The notes below the pieces were generated by a model, which saw only the letters and a list, made by a program, of their open reading frames with translations, made no database searches and had not been told where the DNA came from. The position numbers and the translations under genes are program-made. From positions 4,464,001 through 4,528,000 of the forward strand of contig NZ_CP073318.1 of the NCBI RefSeq assembly GCF_018263855.1: a stretch of DNA of 64,000 nucleotides, written 5' to 3'. The DNA comes from Kutzneria sp. CA-103260 (lineage in GTDB: Bacteria > Actinomycetota > Actinomycetes > Mycobacteriales > Pseudonocardiaceae). Of this stretch, positions 52,074 to 60,880 are shown piece by piece (within the stretch, counting starts at the first letter, position 1; every line of letters begins with the position of its first letter).

Positions 52074-52096
52074 ACAGATGTTACGGTAACGTCTGT
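52074..52096. promoter_or_regulatory. TetR operator
   Basis: Inverted repeat with 11-bp arms ACAGATGTTAC / GTAACGTCTGT around a single G, one mismatch. It sits between the divergent GNAT and TetR starts and would repress both. Confidence 0.75.
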
Positions 52097-52110
52097 TACG
52101 GGAGGGTTGC

Positions 52111-52695
52111 ATGTCACGAGCCGCGAACCCACAAGCCGCGGAGCAGCTGTCGCAGGCGGTGTGGGCCGTGCTGGCCAACCAGGGCCTGGAACGCCTCACC
52201 ATCCGGGCCGTGGCCGCTGCCGCCGGCTGCACCACTGGGCTGGTGATGCACCGGTTCCCCAACCGGCGGGCCCTGCTCACGCACGCCCGCGAGCTGCTGC
52301 ACGCACGGACCCTCGAACGGGTCGAAGGCTTGGAGCGAGCCGCCGCCACGCCTCGGGCGGCGCTGCGGGCCGTGCTGGCCCAGGGGCTGGCCACGACCGA
52401 GGCCGGCACGCTGGAAAGCGTGGTGTGGATCGGGTTTCTCGCCGCGGCGGTCGGCGACGACGAGCTGTTGGCGCTGCACCGGGTGAACACCAGGGCCTGG
52501 CGGCAACGAATCCTGCGACTCGTCGCCGCCAGTGCGCCGGAGTGGTCGGCCGAGGAGGTGTCCACCGCCGCGCTGGTGTTGATGGGCATGGCCGAGGGAT
52601 CCGCCGCGTTGGCCTCGGCGGATCCCTCGACGTACAGCGCGGAACTACAGGAGGCCGCGCTGGATCGGACGTTGTCGGCGCTAGACCTCAGCTAG
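52111..52695 (+). CDS. TetR-family transcriptional regulator
   Basis: 194 residues. N-terminal HTH (LERLTIRAVAAAAGCTTGLVMHRFPNRRALL) and an all-helical ligand/dimer domain. GGGAGG ahead of the ATG. Presumably binds the palindrome directly upstream, controlling itself and the divergent GNAT gene. Its stop overlaps the convergent alpha-galactosidase gene by 8 bp. Confidence 0.93.
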   Translation: MSRAANPQAAEQLSQAVWAVLANQGLERLTIRAVAAAAGCTTGLVMHRFPNRRALLTHARELLHARTLERVEGLERAAATPRAALRAVLAQGLATTEAGTLESVVWIGFLAAAVGDDELLALHRVNTRAWRQRILRLVAASAPEWSAEEVSTAALVLMGMAEGSAALASADPSTYSAELQEAALDRTLSALDLS

Positions 52696-54271
52696 GCAGC
52701 GTCCAGATCTGGTTGAGCTGGTTGTCGCCGCACTGATAGAGCTCCAGCGCGGTGCCGTTGTCGCTGCCGCCACCGGTGACGTCCAGGCACAGCCCGGAGT
52801 TCTCCAGGTTCCCGTTCAGCTGGTACGACCACTGCTGCGCGGCTCCACCGTCGCATGTGGACAGCACCGCCTTGTTGCCGCTGTTGGTCAGGCACTTGCC
52901 CAGGGTCTGGACGGTGCCGTTGACCGGCTGCCAGCGCTGGTTGGCGTTTCCGGTGCAGGGCCACAGGATCACCGGGTTGCCGTCGGCGGTGCCGCTGTTG
53001 GAGTCGTCGACGCATTTGCCGCTGGTGCCGGAGATCTGACCGACCGGCGCCGGCTTCGCGCAGTCCGTGCCCAGCTTGACCCGGAAGATGGCGGTGCCGT
53101 GGGCCGGAACCGTTGCGGTGAGGGTGTTCGAGGTCTTGCCGGTCCACAGGTCCTTGGCGGTGTAGGAACAACTCGGCAGGCCGGCGGTGGTGCTGGTGGT
53201 GACCGGCGCGCCGCCGCGGTTGAGGATGGCCACCGCGCGGTCACCGTTGGCCAGCGGCCGGTACAGCACGTCGGTGGTGCCGTCCTGGCTGTACACCGTG
53301 CCCTGCTTGCCCAGCCGATCCTGGTCCACGGCAACGATGTCGGTGTTGCCGAGGGTGGCGACCGCGGCCGGCGACAACGTGCTGACGTCCGAGCTGAGGA
53401 TCATCGGCGCGGCCATCATCGCCCACAGCGCGACCTGGCTGCGGGACTCGTCGGCGGTCACGCCGCCGTCACCGGCGATGAGGAAGTCCGGGTCGTTCCA
53501 GTTGCCCGGGCCGGCGTAGCGGCCGATCGGGTGGTTGTAGTCGTAGTTGCCGAGCACGCTGCCCCAGCGGCCGGTGTCCGGCTTGTTCTTGTCGTAGGTG
53601 GCGATGTCGTAGCCCTCACGCCACAGCTGGCCGTACTGCTTCACCCAGGTCAGCACGCTGTACCAGGAGGTCTCGCCCTGGAAGTAGGCCGGGGCCGACT
53701 CGGAGAACACGATCTTGCGGCCGGTCTTGGCCAGGGCGGCGGACTGCTGGGCGTAGGCCGACTTGTAGGTCTGCTCCTCGGTCTGCCCCGACACGGTCGG
53801 CAGGTTGCAGCCGTCCAGCTTCAGGTAGTCCACGCCCCAGCTCGCGAACAGGTTGGCGTCCTGCTGGAAGTGGTCCCAGCTGCCGGGATAGCCGCCGCAG
53901 GTGAGGGTGCCGGCGTCCTCGTAGATGCCGAACCTGAGGCCCTTCTGGTGCAGGTACTGGCCGACGTAGGCCATGCCGTCCGGGAACTTCACCGGGTCGG
54001 CAACGAGGTTTCCCTTGCTGTCACGGGATTTCGCCATCCAGCAGTCGTCGATGGTAACCGTGTTGTAGCCCTTGGCCGCCAGCCCCGTGGAGACCAGGGC
54101 GTCGGCGTTGGACAGGATGGTCTGCTCGGTGAAGTCGCACTGGTAGTGCGCCCAGTCGTTCCAACCCATCGGCGGGGTCTCCGCCAGGGTCGGGGTGGCG
54201 GCGGCGGTGGCGACCGGCGTCGTCAGGAACGACGCCGCCGTCACCGCGGCGAGCAGGATCTTCGGTAGCAC
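52688..54271 (-). CDS. Secreted GH27 alpha-galactosidase with C-terminal CBM13 (ricin) domain
   Basis: 527 residues from GTG 54271 (a TTG at 54304 is weaker). Signal peptide to about TPVATAAATP. GH27 barrel: PPMGWNDWAHYQC, TIDDCW, nucleophile Asp in YLKLDGCN, candidate acid/base in GYDIATYD, and PGNWNDPDFL. A beta-sandwich then a ricin-type lectin domain follow, with QRW-type repeats (NANQRWQPV, AAQQWSY, LNQIWTL). Removes terminal alpha-galactose from plant galactomannan or oligosaccharides. Adjacent to a secreted beta-galactosidase on the same strand. Confidence 0.93.
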   Translation of the reverse strand: MLPKILLAAVTAASFLTTPVATAAATPTLAETPPMGWNDWAHYQCDFTEQTILSNADALVSTGLAAKGYNTVTIDDCWMAKSRDSKGNLVADPVKFPDGMAYVGQYLHQKGLRFGIYEDAGTLTCGGYPGSWDHFQQDANLFASWGVDYLKLDGCNLPTVSGQTEEQTYKSAYAQQSAALAKTGRKIVFSESAPAYFQGETSWYSVLTWVKQYGQLWREGYDIATYDKNKPDTGRWGSVLGNYDYNHPIGRYAGPGNWNDPDFLIAGDGGVTADESRSQVALWAMMAAPMILSSDVSTLSPAAVATLGNTDIVAVDQDRLGKQGTVYSQDGTTDVLYRPLANGDRAVAILNRGGAPVTTSTTAGLPSCSYTAKDLWTGKTSNTLTATVPAHGTAIFRVKLGTDCAKPAPVGQISGTSGKCVDDSNSGTADGNPVILWPCTGNANQRWQPVNGTVQTLGKCLTNSGNKAVLSTCDGGAAQQWSYQLNGNLENSGLCLDVTGGGSDNGTALELYQCGDNQLNQIWTLPS

Positions 54272-54322
54272 TGGATTTCTACCTTTCAGCTCAGGTGCGG
54301 GCAAAGCTGATCGGGTGCCGCG

Positions 54323-56155
54323 TCAGTTCAGGGTTCGGGCGAAGCTGATCGGTCGCGGCGTGGTCTGGTGCAGGTCGAACACCAGGATCTCGTTGGCGCC
54401 GGGCCGCAGCCACGACACCGGGCAGTACAGCCGGTGCTGCGGGCCGATTTCCCAGTAGCGGCCCAGGTTGTGGCCGTTCACCCAGACCACGCCCTTGGTC
54501 CAGCCGGACAGGTCCAGGTAGGTGTCGCCGACCCGGTCCAGCGTGACCGTGGCCCGGAAGAACAGCCCGGGCCTTGTCGGATCGGTGACGGTCGGCTTGA
54601 GTGCGCTGACGTTGTCCAGCGGCAGCGGGAAGATCCGCCAGCCGGTGAGCGGCTTTCCTTGCAGGGAGGCGGATTCCAGGATGCCCTTGCGATCCACGAT
54701 GGCCTGACCGTAGTTGGTCCGGCCCATACCCTCGACCAGGATGTCCAACGTGGTCCCGGAGGTGGTCAGGGTCAGCGGCGCGTTGTTGTTGGTGACGTTG
54801 AGCTTGCGCGCCTCGGCGTCCGGGATGAGCGGGCGGGACAGGCCGCCCTGGTAGTGGCCGTCGACAAAAACGGTGGCGTAGTCGTGCACCCACCGGATGT
54901 CGAGCGAGCCCGCGCCGGCGATCGTCGTGCGGTACAGGGCGAATCCGTAGTTCTGGCCCAGCATCTCGAACGGCTGGGGGTCTGTCGAGGTGACGGCGCT
55001 CGGCAGGTTGTCCCACAGCGAGGCGTGCACGGCCGGCGTCACCGGCGCGGGCACGATGGTCGGCTTCGGGTCGGGGATCGGCGGCGGCGTGGTCTTGAGG
55101 TAGCCGGCGATCAGGTCTCGATAGGCGTGGTACTGCGGGGTCGCCACGCCCTGCTCGGTGATCGGCGCGGCGTAGTCGTAGCTGGTGATGTCGGGTTGGT
55201 AGGCGCCGGACAGGTTGTTGGCGTTGGCCCCGGCGTAGAAGCCGAAGCTGGTGCCGCCGTGCGCCATGTACAGGTTGAACGACAGGCCGCCGGCCATGAA
55301 CGCCTTGAGGTCGGCGGAGATGTCCGACGGCCCGGCGAAGTTCTCGCCCCAGTGGGTCAGCCAGCCCGGATACACCTCGCCGGCCATCGCCGGCACGCCC
55401 GGGAACGCCTTGCGCGCGGCGGCGATCGATTGCGCGTCGCCACCGCTGAGCGCGATCGCCCCGCCGGTGACGTTGCTGTGGTTCTGCTCCACCTGGCCCA
55501 GGCCGTCCTCGGTGTAGAACGGGCCGTCGACGCCCTGATCGAGCCACAGCTGGCGGAGTTGTGCCAGGTAGGCGGGATCGCTGCCGTAGGAGCCGTACTC
55601 GTTCTCGATCTGGACCATCAGGATCGGGCCGCCGAGCTCGCTCAGCAGCGGCTTGATCCGCGGTGCCAGCTCGCCGATGTATCGCCCGACGGCGGCCATG
55701 TACCGCGCGTCGTCGTGCACCCGCAGCCGGATGTCCTTCGTGGCCAGCAGATACGGCGGGATGCCGCCGAGATCCCACTCGCCGCAGACGTAGGGGCCGG
55801 GGCGCAGCAGCACCCACATGCCCTCGGCCTGGCAGAGCCGGATGAACGCCTCGACGTCACGGCGTTCGCTCCGCCAGTCGAACACCCCCGGCTTCGACTC
55901 CACGTAGTTCCACATCACGTAGATCGAGATCGTGTTCAGCCCCATCGCCTTGGCCATGAGGATGCGGTGCCGCCAGTGCTCGACCGGGATGCGCGCCGGG
56001 TGCATCTCGCCGCTGCGGATCTGGAACGGCCGGCCGTCGAGCAGGAAGCCGCTGCCGTCGGCGGCGAAGCCGAAGCGGTGTCTTCGCGACGGCATGCTCA
56101 CGGCCAGCGGGGCCAGTCCGCTGATGGCGAGGAACCGTCGCCGGCCTATCTCCAT
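54323..56155 (-). CDS. Secreted GH35 beta-galactosidase
   Basis: 610 residues. Tat-like signal (EIGRRRFLAISGLAPLAV). GH35 barrel: IRSGEMHPARIP, RPGPYVCGEWDLGG, acid/base Glu186 in VQIENEYGSY, nucleophile Glu260 in AGEVYPGWLTHWG; C-terminal jelly-roll domains (VVWVNGHNLGRYWEIGPQ, WLRPGANEILVFDLHQ). Releases beta-galactose from pectic galactan or arabinogalactan. 51 bp upstream of the GH27 gene on the same strand, so the pair is probably an operon for plant galactosides. Confidence 0.93.
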   Translation of the reverse strand: MEIGRRRFLAISGLAPLAVSMPSRRHRFGFAADGSGFLLDGRPFQIRSGEMHPARIPVEHWRHRILMAKAMGLNTISIYVMWNYVESKPGVFDWRSERRDVEAFIRLCQAEGMWVLLRPGPYVCGEWDLGGIPPYLLATKDIRLRVHDDARYMAAVGRYIGELAPRIKPLLSELGGPILMVQIENEYGSYGSDPAYLAQLRQLWLDQGVDGPFYTEDGLGQVEQNHSNVTGGAIALSGGDAQSIAAARKAFPGVPAMAGEVYPGWLTHWGENFAGPSDISADLKAFMAGGLSFNLYMAHGGTSFGFYAGANANNLSGAYQPDITSYDYAAPITEQGVATPQYHAYRDLIAGYLKTTPPPIPDPKPTIVPAPVTPAVHASLWDNLPSAVTSTDPQPFEMLGQNYGFALYRTTIAGAGSLDIRWVHDYATVFVDGHYQGGLSRPLIPDAEARKLNVTNNNAPLTLTTSGTTLDILVEGMGRTNYGQAIVDRKGILESASLQGKPLTGWRIFPLPLDNVSALKPTVTDPTRPGLFFRATVTLDRVGDTYLDLSGWTKGVVWVNGHNLGRYWEIGPQHRLYCPVSWLRPGANEILVFDLHQTTPRPISFARTLN

Positions 56156-56260
56156 CGGTGCCTCCCACCGGGTAGTCGCCGCGAACGGACGCTACGGTGG
56201 GCACTGGCTGCGTGTCCATGCGTCGAAAGTAGGTAAACCGCGCAGTTTTGCGCAGTCGGC

Positions 56261-56422
56261 TCAGTCGGCCCTGGTCGCGCCGACGATGACCCCGTCGACC
56301 CGGGCCAGCCAGCTGCCGCACAGGCAGCGCAGGTACTCGACGCCGCCGCGGCCCCGGTGGCGGGCCTCCGGCGGCAGTTCGGCCACCGGCCATGAGCAGC
56401 GGGGACAGGCCTCGTCGGTCAT
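56261..56422 (-). CDS. 53-residue zinc-ribbon-like protein
   Basis: MTDEACPRCSWPVAEL begins with CPRC and later has LRCLCGSW, giving a CxxC...CxC set suited to zinc. Function unknown. Divergent from the CGNR gene, whose start is 25 bp away. Confidence 0.7.
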   Translation of the reverse strand: MTDEACPRCSWPVAELPPEARHRGRGGVEYLRCLCGSWLARVDGVIVGATRAD

Positions 56423-56447
56423 GAACCCAGCGTGCTGTAATGCTTCA

Positions 56448-56957
56448 GTGCACTTCAACCCTTACGGCGGCTCCGGGGCCCAGGTGGCCGCCGCGCTGGT
56501 GAACCTGGCCGGGCCGGAGGCCGTGCTGGCCACGCTCCGTGACCACGGCATGGCGGTCACCGCCGTCACCGCCGACGAGGCCGCCGCGATCCTGGCCTGG
56601 CGCGAGCGCCTGCGGGCGGTGTTCGCCGAGTCCGATGTGGACGTCCGAGTCGATCAGCTGAACCGCCTGCTGGCCGACTCGGCCAGCGCGCCCACCATCT
56701 CCCGCCACGACGGCCGGCCGCCGCACCTGCACTACCATGTGGCCGGCGGGTCCATTGTGGATCGGGTCCGGGCCTACACCGCCGGCGGCCTGGCCCATCT
56801 CGTGTGCGAGGACTCCGACCGGGCCGGCGTCTGCGACCGGGACGGCTGCGCCATCGCCTTCGTCGACACCTCGCGCAACGGCCGCCGCCGGTTCTGCTCG
56901 ACCCGTTGCGCCACCAGGGTTCACGTCGCCGACCACCGCCAGCGCCGCACTGGATGA
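56448..56957 (+). CDS. CGNR zinc-finger protein
   Basis: 169 residues from GTG 56448 (HFNPYGGS, the usual family start); an in-frame ATG at 56421 is an alternative. The C-terminal CGNR finger is VCDRDGCAIAFVDTSRNGRRRFCSTRC, with the four Cys and basic residues, then a basic tail. No ribosome site precedes the GTG, and TGTAAT seven bases upstream may be a -10, so the mRNA could be leaderless. Probably a DNA-binding regulator. Confidence 0.85.
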   Translation: MHFNPYGGSGAQVAAALVNLAGPEAVLATLRDHGMAVTAVTADEAAAILAWRERLRAVFAESDVDVRVDQLNRLLADSASAPTISRHDGRPPHLHYHVAGGSIVDRVRAYTAGGLAHLVCEDSDRAGVCDRDGCAIAFVDTSRNGRRRFCSTRCATRVHVADHRQRRTG

Positions 56958-57064
56958 CGTCCATCGCCCGATGAGGTTGCTTTCGAGTGATCAACATCAT
57001 TTCGAGGCTTACTTGGCCGCTCCATGGGCATCCTTCCCCACAAGATCCACGGAAGGGACGAACC

Positions 57065-57697
57065 ATGAAGAAGGCGACTGTCGCGATGGCCATCGGTGTG
57101 GTGGCCGCGGGCGGACTCCTCGGCGCCTGCGGGACCGCGACCCCCAGCAACACCGCCGCGGCCGGCACCTCCAGCACCACCCACTCCGCCACCCCGGTCG
57201 CCAAGACCAGCGCCAACGCCGCCGGTTCCAGCTCCGGCTCCAGCGATTCCCGTTGCGCCACCGGCGACCTCTCCGTCACCCTGGGCGCGCCGAAGAAGCA
57301 CGACGACGGCTCGGGTCAGTTCGAGGTGCCCGTGGTCTTCAAGAACACCTCGTCGCACTCCTGCGACCTGTACGGCGTTCCCGACGTCTCCCTGCTCGGC
57401 CCGGACGACCCCAACGGGTCCACGTACCAGCTCGTCACCACCGACAACGGCGCCCCTCGCAACCAGGTCGGCCCCGGCGAGACCGCCACGGCGAGCATCA
57501 CCGTCCTCGAACCCTCCGGCGACTCCGTCGGCAGCCTCGGCTCCAAGAGCTGGCTGCCCACCAAGGCCAAGATCACCCCGCCGACCCAGTCGCAGTCGAT
57601 CACCGTGGACTGGACGCCCAAGATCCCCGTGCTGCGCCAGGACTCCGCCACCCACCCCGGCTCGTACGTCAACGGCATCCTCGCCGACCCGTCCTGA
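57065..57697 (+). CDS. DUF4232-type secreted lipoprotein
   Basis: 210 residues from ATG 57065 with GGAAGGGA upstream. Lipobox LGAC, Cys at residue 22; Ser/Thr/Ala-rich linker to about 60; then CATGDLSVTLG, FKNTSSHSCDLYGVPDVSLLGP and a C-terminal beta region, the DUF4232 pattern with one likely disulphide. Extracellular, lipid-anchored; role unknown. Confidence 0.85.
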   Translation: MKKATVAMAIGVVAAGGLLGACGTATPSNTAAAGTSSTTHSATPVAKTSANAAGSSSGSSDSRCATGDLSVTLGAPKKHDDGSGQFEVPVVFKNTSSHSCDLYGVPDVSLLGPDDPNGSTYQLVTTDNGAPRNQVGPGETATASITVLEPSGDSVGSLGSKSWLPTKAKITPPTQSQSITVDWTPKIPVLRQDSATHPGSYVNGILADPS

Positions 57698-57737
57698 CCC
57701 CTCCCCCAAGATCAAAGGACGAATCCTCACGTTCAAC

Positions 57738-57790
57738 GCCAGGAAGGGCCCTTTCCTGACATCTGGCGTCAGGAAAGGGCCCTTCCTGAC
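57738..57790. repeat. Double palindrome with GGGCCC cores
   Basis: AGGAAGGGCCCTTTCCT at 57741-57757 and AGGAAAGGGCCCTTCCT at 57771-57787 are each nearly self-complementary and are also inverse copies of each other around TCTGGCG. It sits between convergent genes and could terminate both. Confidence 0.7.
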
Positions 57791-57819
57791 ATTCCGGCAT
57801 CGGCAAGGCCGGCGTCGGC

Positions 57820-58881
57820 CTAATCGCTCGGCGTGCGGATCGTCAGGTTGAAGTCCGCGCCGATCGTCAGCGGCGGGTTCAGGCTCCAACAGTTCTTGTC
57901 CGCCAACTGTTGCAGGGCCTGCACCCGGTCCACCGCCGCGCTCCACACCTTCTGCCGCCCGGGGGTGCACGGGTTGCGCAGGTGCTTGATCCGCACCTGG
58001 TTGAAGGAGGTCAGGAAGGCCTGCTCGCTGATGCCGGACACCGGCGTGCCGGAGGCCTCGATGACGGTCTCGGTGATCAGCTTGGGCAGGCCGTCGCAGT
58101 CGCTGCTGCTGGACCCCATCATCAGCGCGGTGTCGAACAGGTCCTCGACGCCGAGGTTGCTGCGGATGTTGAGCTGGTTGGCGATGGCCAGCGCCGGCGT
58201 CAGGAACAGCTCGTGGCCGACGCGGAGCTGGATCTCGTCGAACTTCCGGTCCCCGGCGGCGGTTCGCCAGTCGTTGACGAACGAGTCCCCGAGCGCGCTG
58301 GTGTCGTCGCTGTGCGTCTCGCCGAGCTTCTGCAGCGTCGGCAGGTAGCGGCGCAGCGGATTGTCCGGCACGTCGTCGGTGTACTGACTGACCACTGTGA
58401 ACACGTCGCCGCGGGCGGTGCAGAAGCTGGCCCAGCCGGCCTTGAAGCCGCAGCCGTCGTGATCGTTGACCACGGTGGCGTACTGCGGGGTTGTCTTGCC
58501 CTGCTCGAAAACCGCCGTGATGTCGTCCAGCATCGTGACGACCGCCCCGGGCAGCGTCGGCCCGGCGGGCGGCTTGGCCGTGGTGGGCGGCTTGCTGCTG
58601 GTGCCGGCCTTTGTGGACGTTGTCGTGCCGGCCGGCGACGTGGTCGTGACCGGCGGGGATCCCGCCGGCGGCAACGCGATCACCGACGGCCCGGTCGGCG
58701 CCGGCGCCGACGCGGTCGTCCGGCTCGGACCGCCGACCCACAGCGTGGTGACGGCGATGCCCGCGCTGGTCACCAGCGCGAGCGCCACCGGGAGGGCGAC
58801 CCGCAGCGGTAGGCGGCCGACCTCACGGTCCCAAAACCCCTTCGACCGGGGCTCCCCGGTCCGGCTGGGTCTCGACTCCAC
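57820..58881 (-). CDS. Membrane-anchored or secreted protein of unknown function
   Basis: 353 residues from GTG 58881 (AGGGCG about 9 bases upstream; longer frames to 59061 exist). One TM near residues 25-45 (LPLRVALPVALALVTSAGIAV), a Pro/Thr/Ser-rich linker to about 100, then a 240-residue domain with several Cys (DGCGFKAGWASFC, SDCDGLPK, RNPCTPG, DKNCWSL) likely in disulphides. HELFLTPALAIANQLN is not a metal-binding HExxH. I do not recognise the domain. Confidence 0.75.
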   Translation of the reverse strand: MESRPSRTGEPRSKGFWDREVGRLPLRVALPVALALVTSAGIAVTTLWVGGPSRTTASAPAPTGPSVIALPPAGSPPVTTTSPAGTTTSTKAGTSSKPPTTAKPPAGPTLPGAVVTMLDDITAVFEQGKTTPQYATVVNDHDGCGFKAGWASFCTARGDVFTVVSQYTDDVPDNPLRRYLPTLQKLGETHSDDTSALGDSFVNDWRTAAGDRKFDEIQLRVGHELFLTPALAIANQLNIRSNLGVEDLFDTALMMGSSSSDCDGLPKLITETVIEASGTPVSGISEQAFLTSFNQVRIKHLRNPCTPGRQKVWSAAVDRVQALQQLADKNCWSLNPPLTIGADFNLTIRTPSD

Positions 58882-59160
58882 TCGCGTTCGCCCTGTGCTC
58901 GATCGGACTGCGCACACTTCCGGATTTACGCAGGTAGGCCGCCCGCGGTTCAACCGATCGGAGCCCTGCCCGCCCGTTCGGACTGGCCCGAACGCCGTAA
59001 CACCTAATACATCGGATGACTTGCTGAATGTAACCGTATTCCAGACGAATACTACGACCATAGATCCGATGTCCAGCCTTGACGTGCCGGGCGTGACCGG
59101 GGTACTCGTTCAGAGCCAAGCCATGAGCCTTCCGCCGCGGGCTCCACCGAGAGGAGCACG

Positions 59161-60336
59161 ATGCCCAGCCCGCGCACGCGGAGCGGCTGGATCCGACGGA
59201 TCGGGATCGTCCTTGTCGCCTGCCTCGCCCCGATCCTGCCGGTCACGGCCACCGCCGACGCCCACCCCAAGCCGGTCACCGACTGGTCCAAGGCCGTCGT
59301 CGACTCGACCATGAAGCGCTTCACGCCGGCCACCCTCGGCAGCTGGGGCTACCAGACCGGGCTGTACCTCTACGGCCAGTACCTGGTGTACAAGCGGACC
59401 CACGACAAGACGTACCTGGACTACATCAAGGCCTGGGTGGACCGCTTCGTCGACACAGGAGGCAAGGTCAGCAACAGCTTCAGCAGCCTGGACTCGATGC
59501 AGTCCGGCAACCTGCTCGTGCTGCTGTACCAGGAGACCAAGGATCCCCGGTACCAGAAGGCCGCCGCCCAGATCCGGACCCGCCTGGACACCTACCCCCG
59601 CACCACCGACGGCGGCTTCTGGCACGCCACCAGCCGTGAGCACCAGCTGTGGCTCGACGGCACCTACATGGTGCTGCCCTTCCTGGAGCGCTACGGCGCG
59701 ACGTTCAACGACTCCGCCTACGCCAACGCCGAGGCCGCCAAGCAGCTCGTGACCTACGGCAGCCACCTGGCCGACCCGTCCGGCTTCTTCTTCCACGCCT
59801 ACGACGAGTCCGGCACCCAGACCTGGGCCGACCCGACCACGCACCACTCCCCCGAGTTCTGGTGCCGCTCCATCGGCTGGTACGCCATGGCCAGCGTCGA
59901 CGTGCTCGACTACACGCCGCGGTCCGACCCCAACCGGGCCAAGATCGTGACCAACGTCCAGAACCTGGCCAAGGCCATCCGCAAGTACCAGGACCCCAAG
60001 ACCGGCCGCTGGTTCCAGGTGCCCGAGAAGCCCACCCTGGCCGGCAACTGGACCGAGACCTCCTGCTCGGCGATGTTCACCTACACCCTGTCCAAGGCCG
60101 TGCAGAAGGGCTACATCGACCACAGCTACCAGTCCGTGGCCGCCCGTGGCTACCGCGGCGTGCTGGCCCAGGTCTCCGTCGGCACCGACGGCCTGACCAA
60201 CATCGCCGACATCTGCATCGGCACCAACGTCGGCGACACCGCCTTCTACCTCGCGCGTCCCAAGGCCACCAACGACCCCCACGGCCTCGGCGCCTTCCTC
60301 ATCATGAACGAACAGATACGCAGCGCCGGTCTCTAA
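59161..60336 (+). CDS. Secreted GH105 unsaturated rhamnogalacturonyl/uronyl hydrolase
   Basis: 391 residues. Signal peptide to about ATADA. (alpha/alpha)6 barrel: MKRFTPATLGSWGYQTGLYLYG, LWLDGTYMVLPFLE with the catalytic Asp, PEFWCRSIGWYAMASVD, KTGRWFQVPEKP, ETSCSAMFTYTL. YteR/YesR-like GH105 enzymes remove unsaturated galacturonic acid from rhamnogalacturonan fragments; this one is exported, while many are cytosolic. GAGAGGAGCACG precedes the ATG. A strong terminator follows. Confidence 0.9.
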   Translation: MPSPRTRSGWIRRIGIVLVACLAPILPVTATADAHPKPVTDWSKAVVDSTMKRFTPATLGSWGYQTGLYLYGQYLVYKRTHDKTYLDYIKAWVDRFVDTGGKVSNSFSSLDSMQSGNLLVLLYQETKDPRYQKAAAQIRTRLDTYPRTTDGGFWHATSREHQLWLDGTYMVLPFLERYGATFNDSAYANAEAAKQLVTYGSHLADPSGFFFHAYDESGTQTWADPTTHHSPEFWCRSIGWYAMASVDVLDYTPRSDPNRAKIVTNVQNLAKAIRKYQDPKTGRWFQVPEKPTLAGNWTETSCSAMFTYTLSKAVQKGYIDHSYQSVAARGYRGVLAQVSVGTDGLTNIADICIGTNVGDTAFYLARPKATNDPHGLGAFLIMNEQIRSAGL

Positions 60337-60364
60337 ACCACCTGCGCGATAAGGCTTTTCCCGT

Positions 60365-60391
60365 GGAGGACCGCCGATCCGGCGGTCCTCC
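60365..60391 (+). terminator. Hairpin terminator after GH105
   Basis: 11-bp perfect stem GGAGGACCGCC / GGCGGTCCTCC with a 5-nt loop, followed by TT. Confidence 0.75.
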
Positions 60392-60484
60392 TTCGGCATA
60401 CCGCGGCCCGTTTCTCATCCGGAGTCAGCGTCGCCGACGACGTTCGACCTGAGCTCGTAATCGGAACTTGCCCACCGGACTCCC

Positions 60485-60880
60485 CTATTCGTTGATCCCG
60501 GCCAGCGCGTCGAGCAGGGCTTCGATCGCGGCGGCGGTCGCGTCCAGGGGAACGGGGACGATCTCGTCGGGGTTCTCCTCGATCATCGCCACCGCCGGCG
60601 TGCCGGGCGGGAGTAGGCCGAGAAACCACTCGATTGTGTCGGCCCAGTCCGCGGCAGAGCCGTCACGGAGGATCAGCGTGCCACCCGCGAAGTAGCTGCT
60701 GATGCTGAGCAGCCCGTCCACCGTGACCTGGAAATCGATGTAGTCGGTGTTGGAGACGGCGGCATGCCGGTGAAAGGTCCGCACGCCCGGCAAGCGTTGC
60801 CGCAACTGCTGTTCGACGTCGTCCAGGCTCAGTGGCCAGGTGGTGCCGGGTGGGGCCGCGATGAAGATCGTGCCCTGCAT
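60485..60880 (-). CDS. Hypothetical protein (131 aa)
   Basis: MQGTIFIAAPPGTTWPLSL begins a compact alpha/beta protein with YIDFQVTVDG, SYFAGGTLILRDGSA and a helical C-terminus LDATAAAIEALLDALAG. No recognised motif, signal or TM. GGAGAC sits just before the ATG. The MFS gene reads in from upstream on the same strand and overlaps it by 52 bp. Confidence 0.7.
   Translation of the reverse strand: MQGTIFIAAPPGTTWPLSLDDVEQQLRQRLPGVRTFHRHAAVSNTDYIDFQVTVDGLLSISSYFAGGTLILRDGSAADWADTIEWFLGLLPPGTPAVAMIEENPDEIVPVPLDATAAAIEALLDALAGINE

Noticed and set aside
54368..56236. 622-codon plus-strand frame opposite GH35
   Set aside because: Low-complexity Val/Gln/Arg/Gly translation; GH35 catalytic motifs are all on the minus strand.
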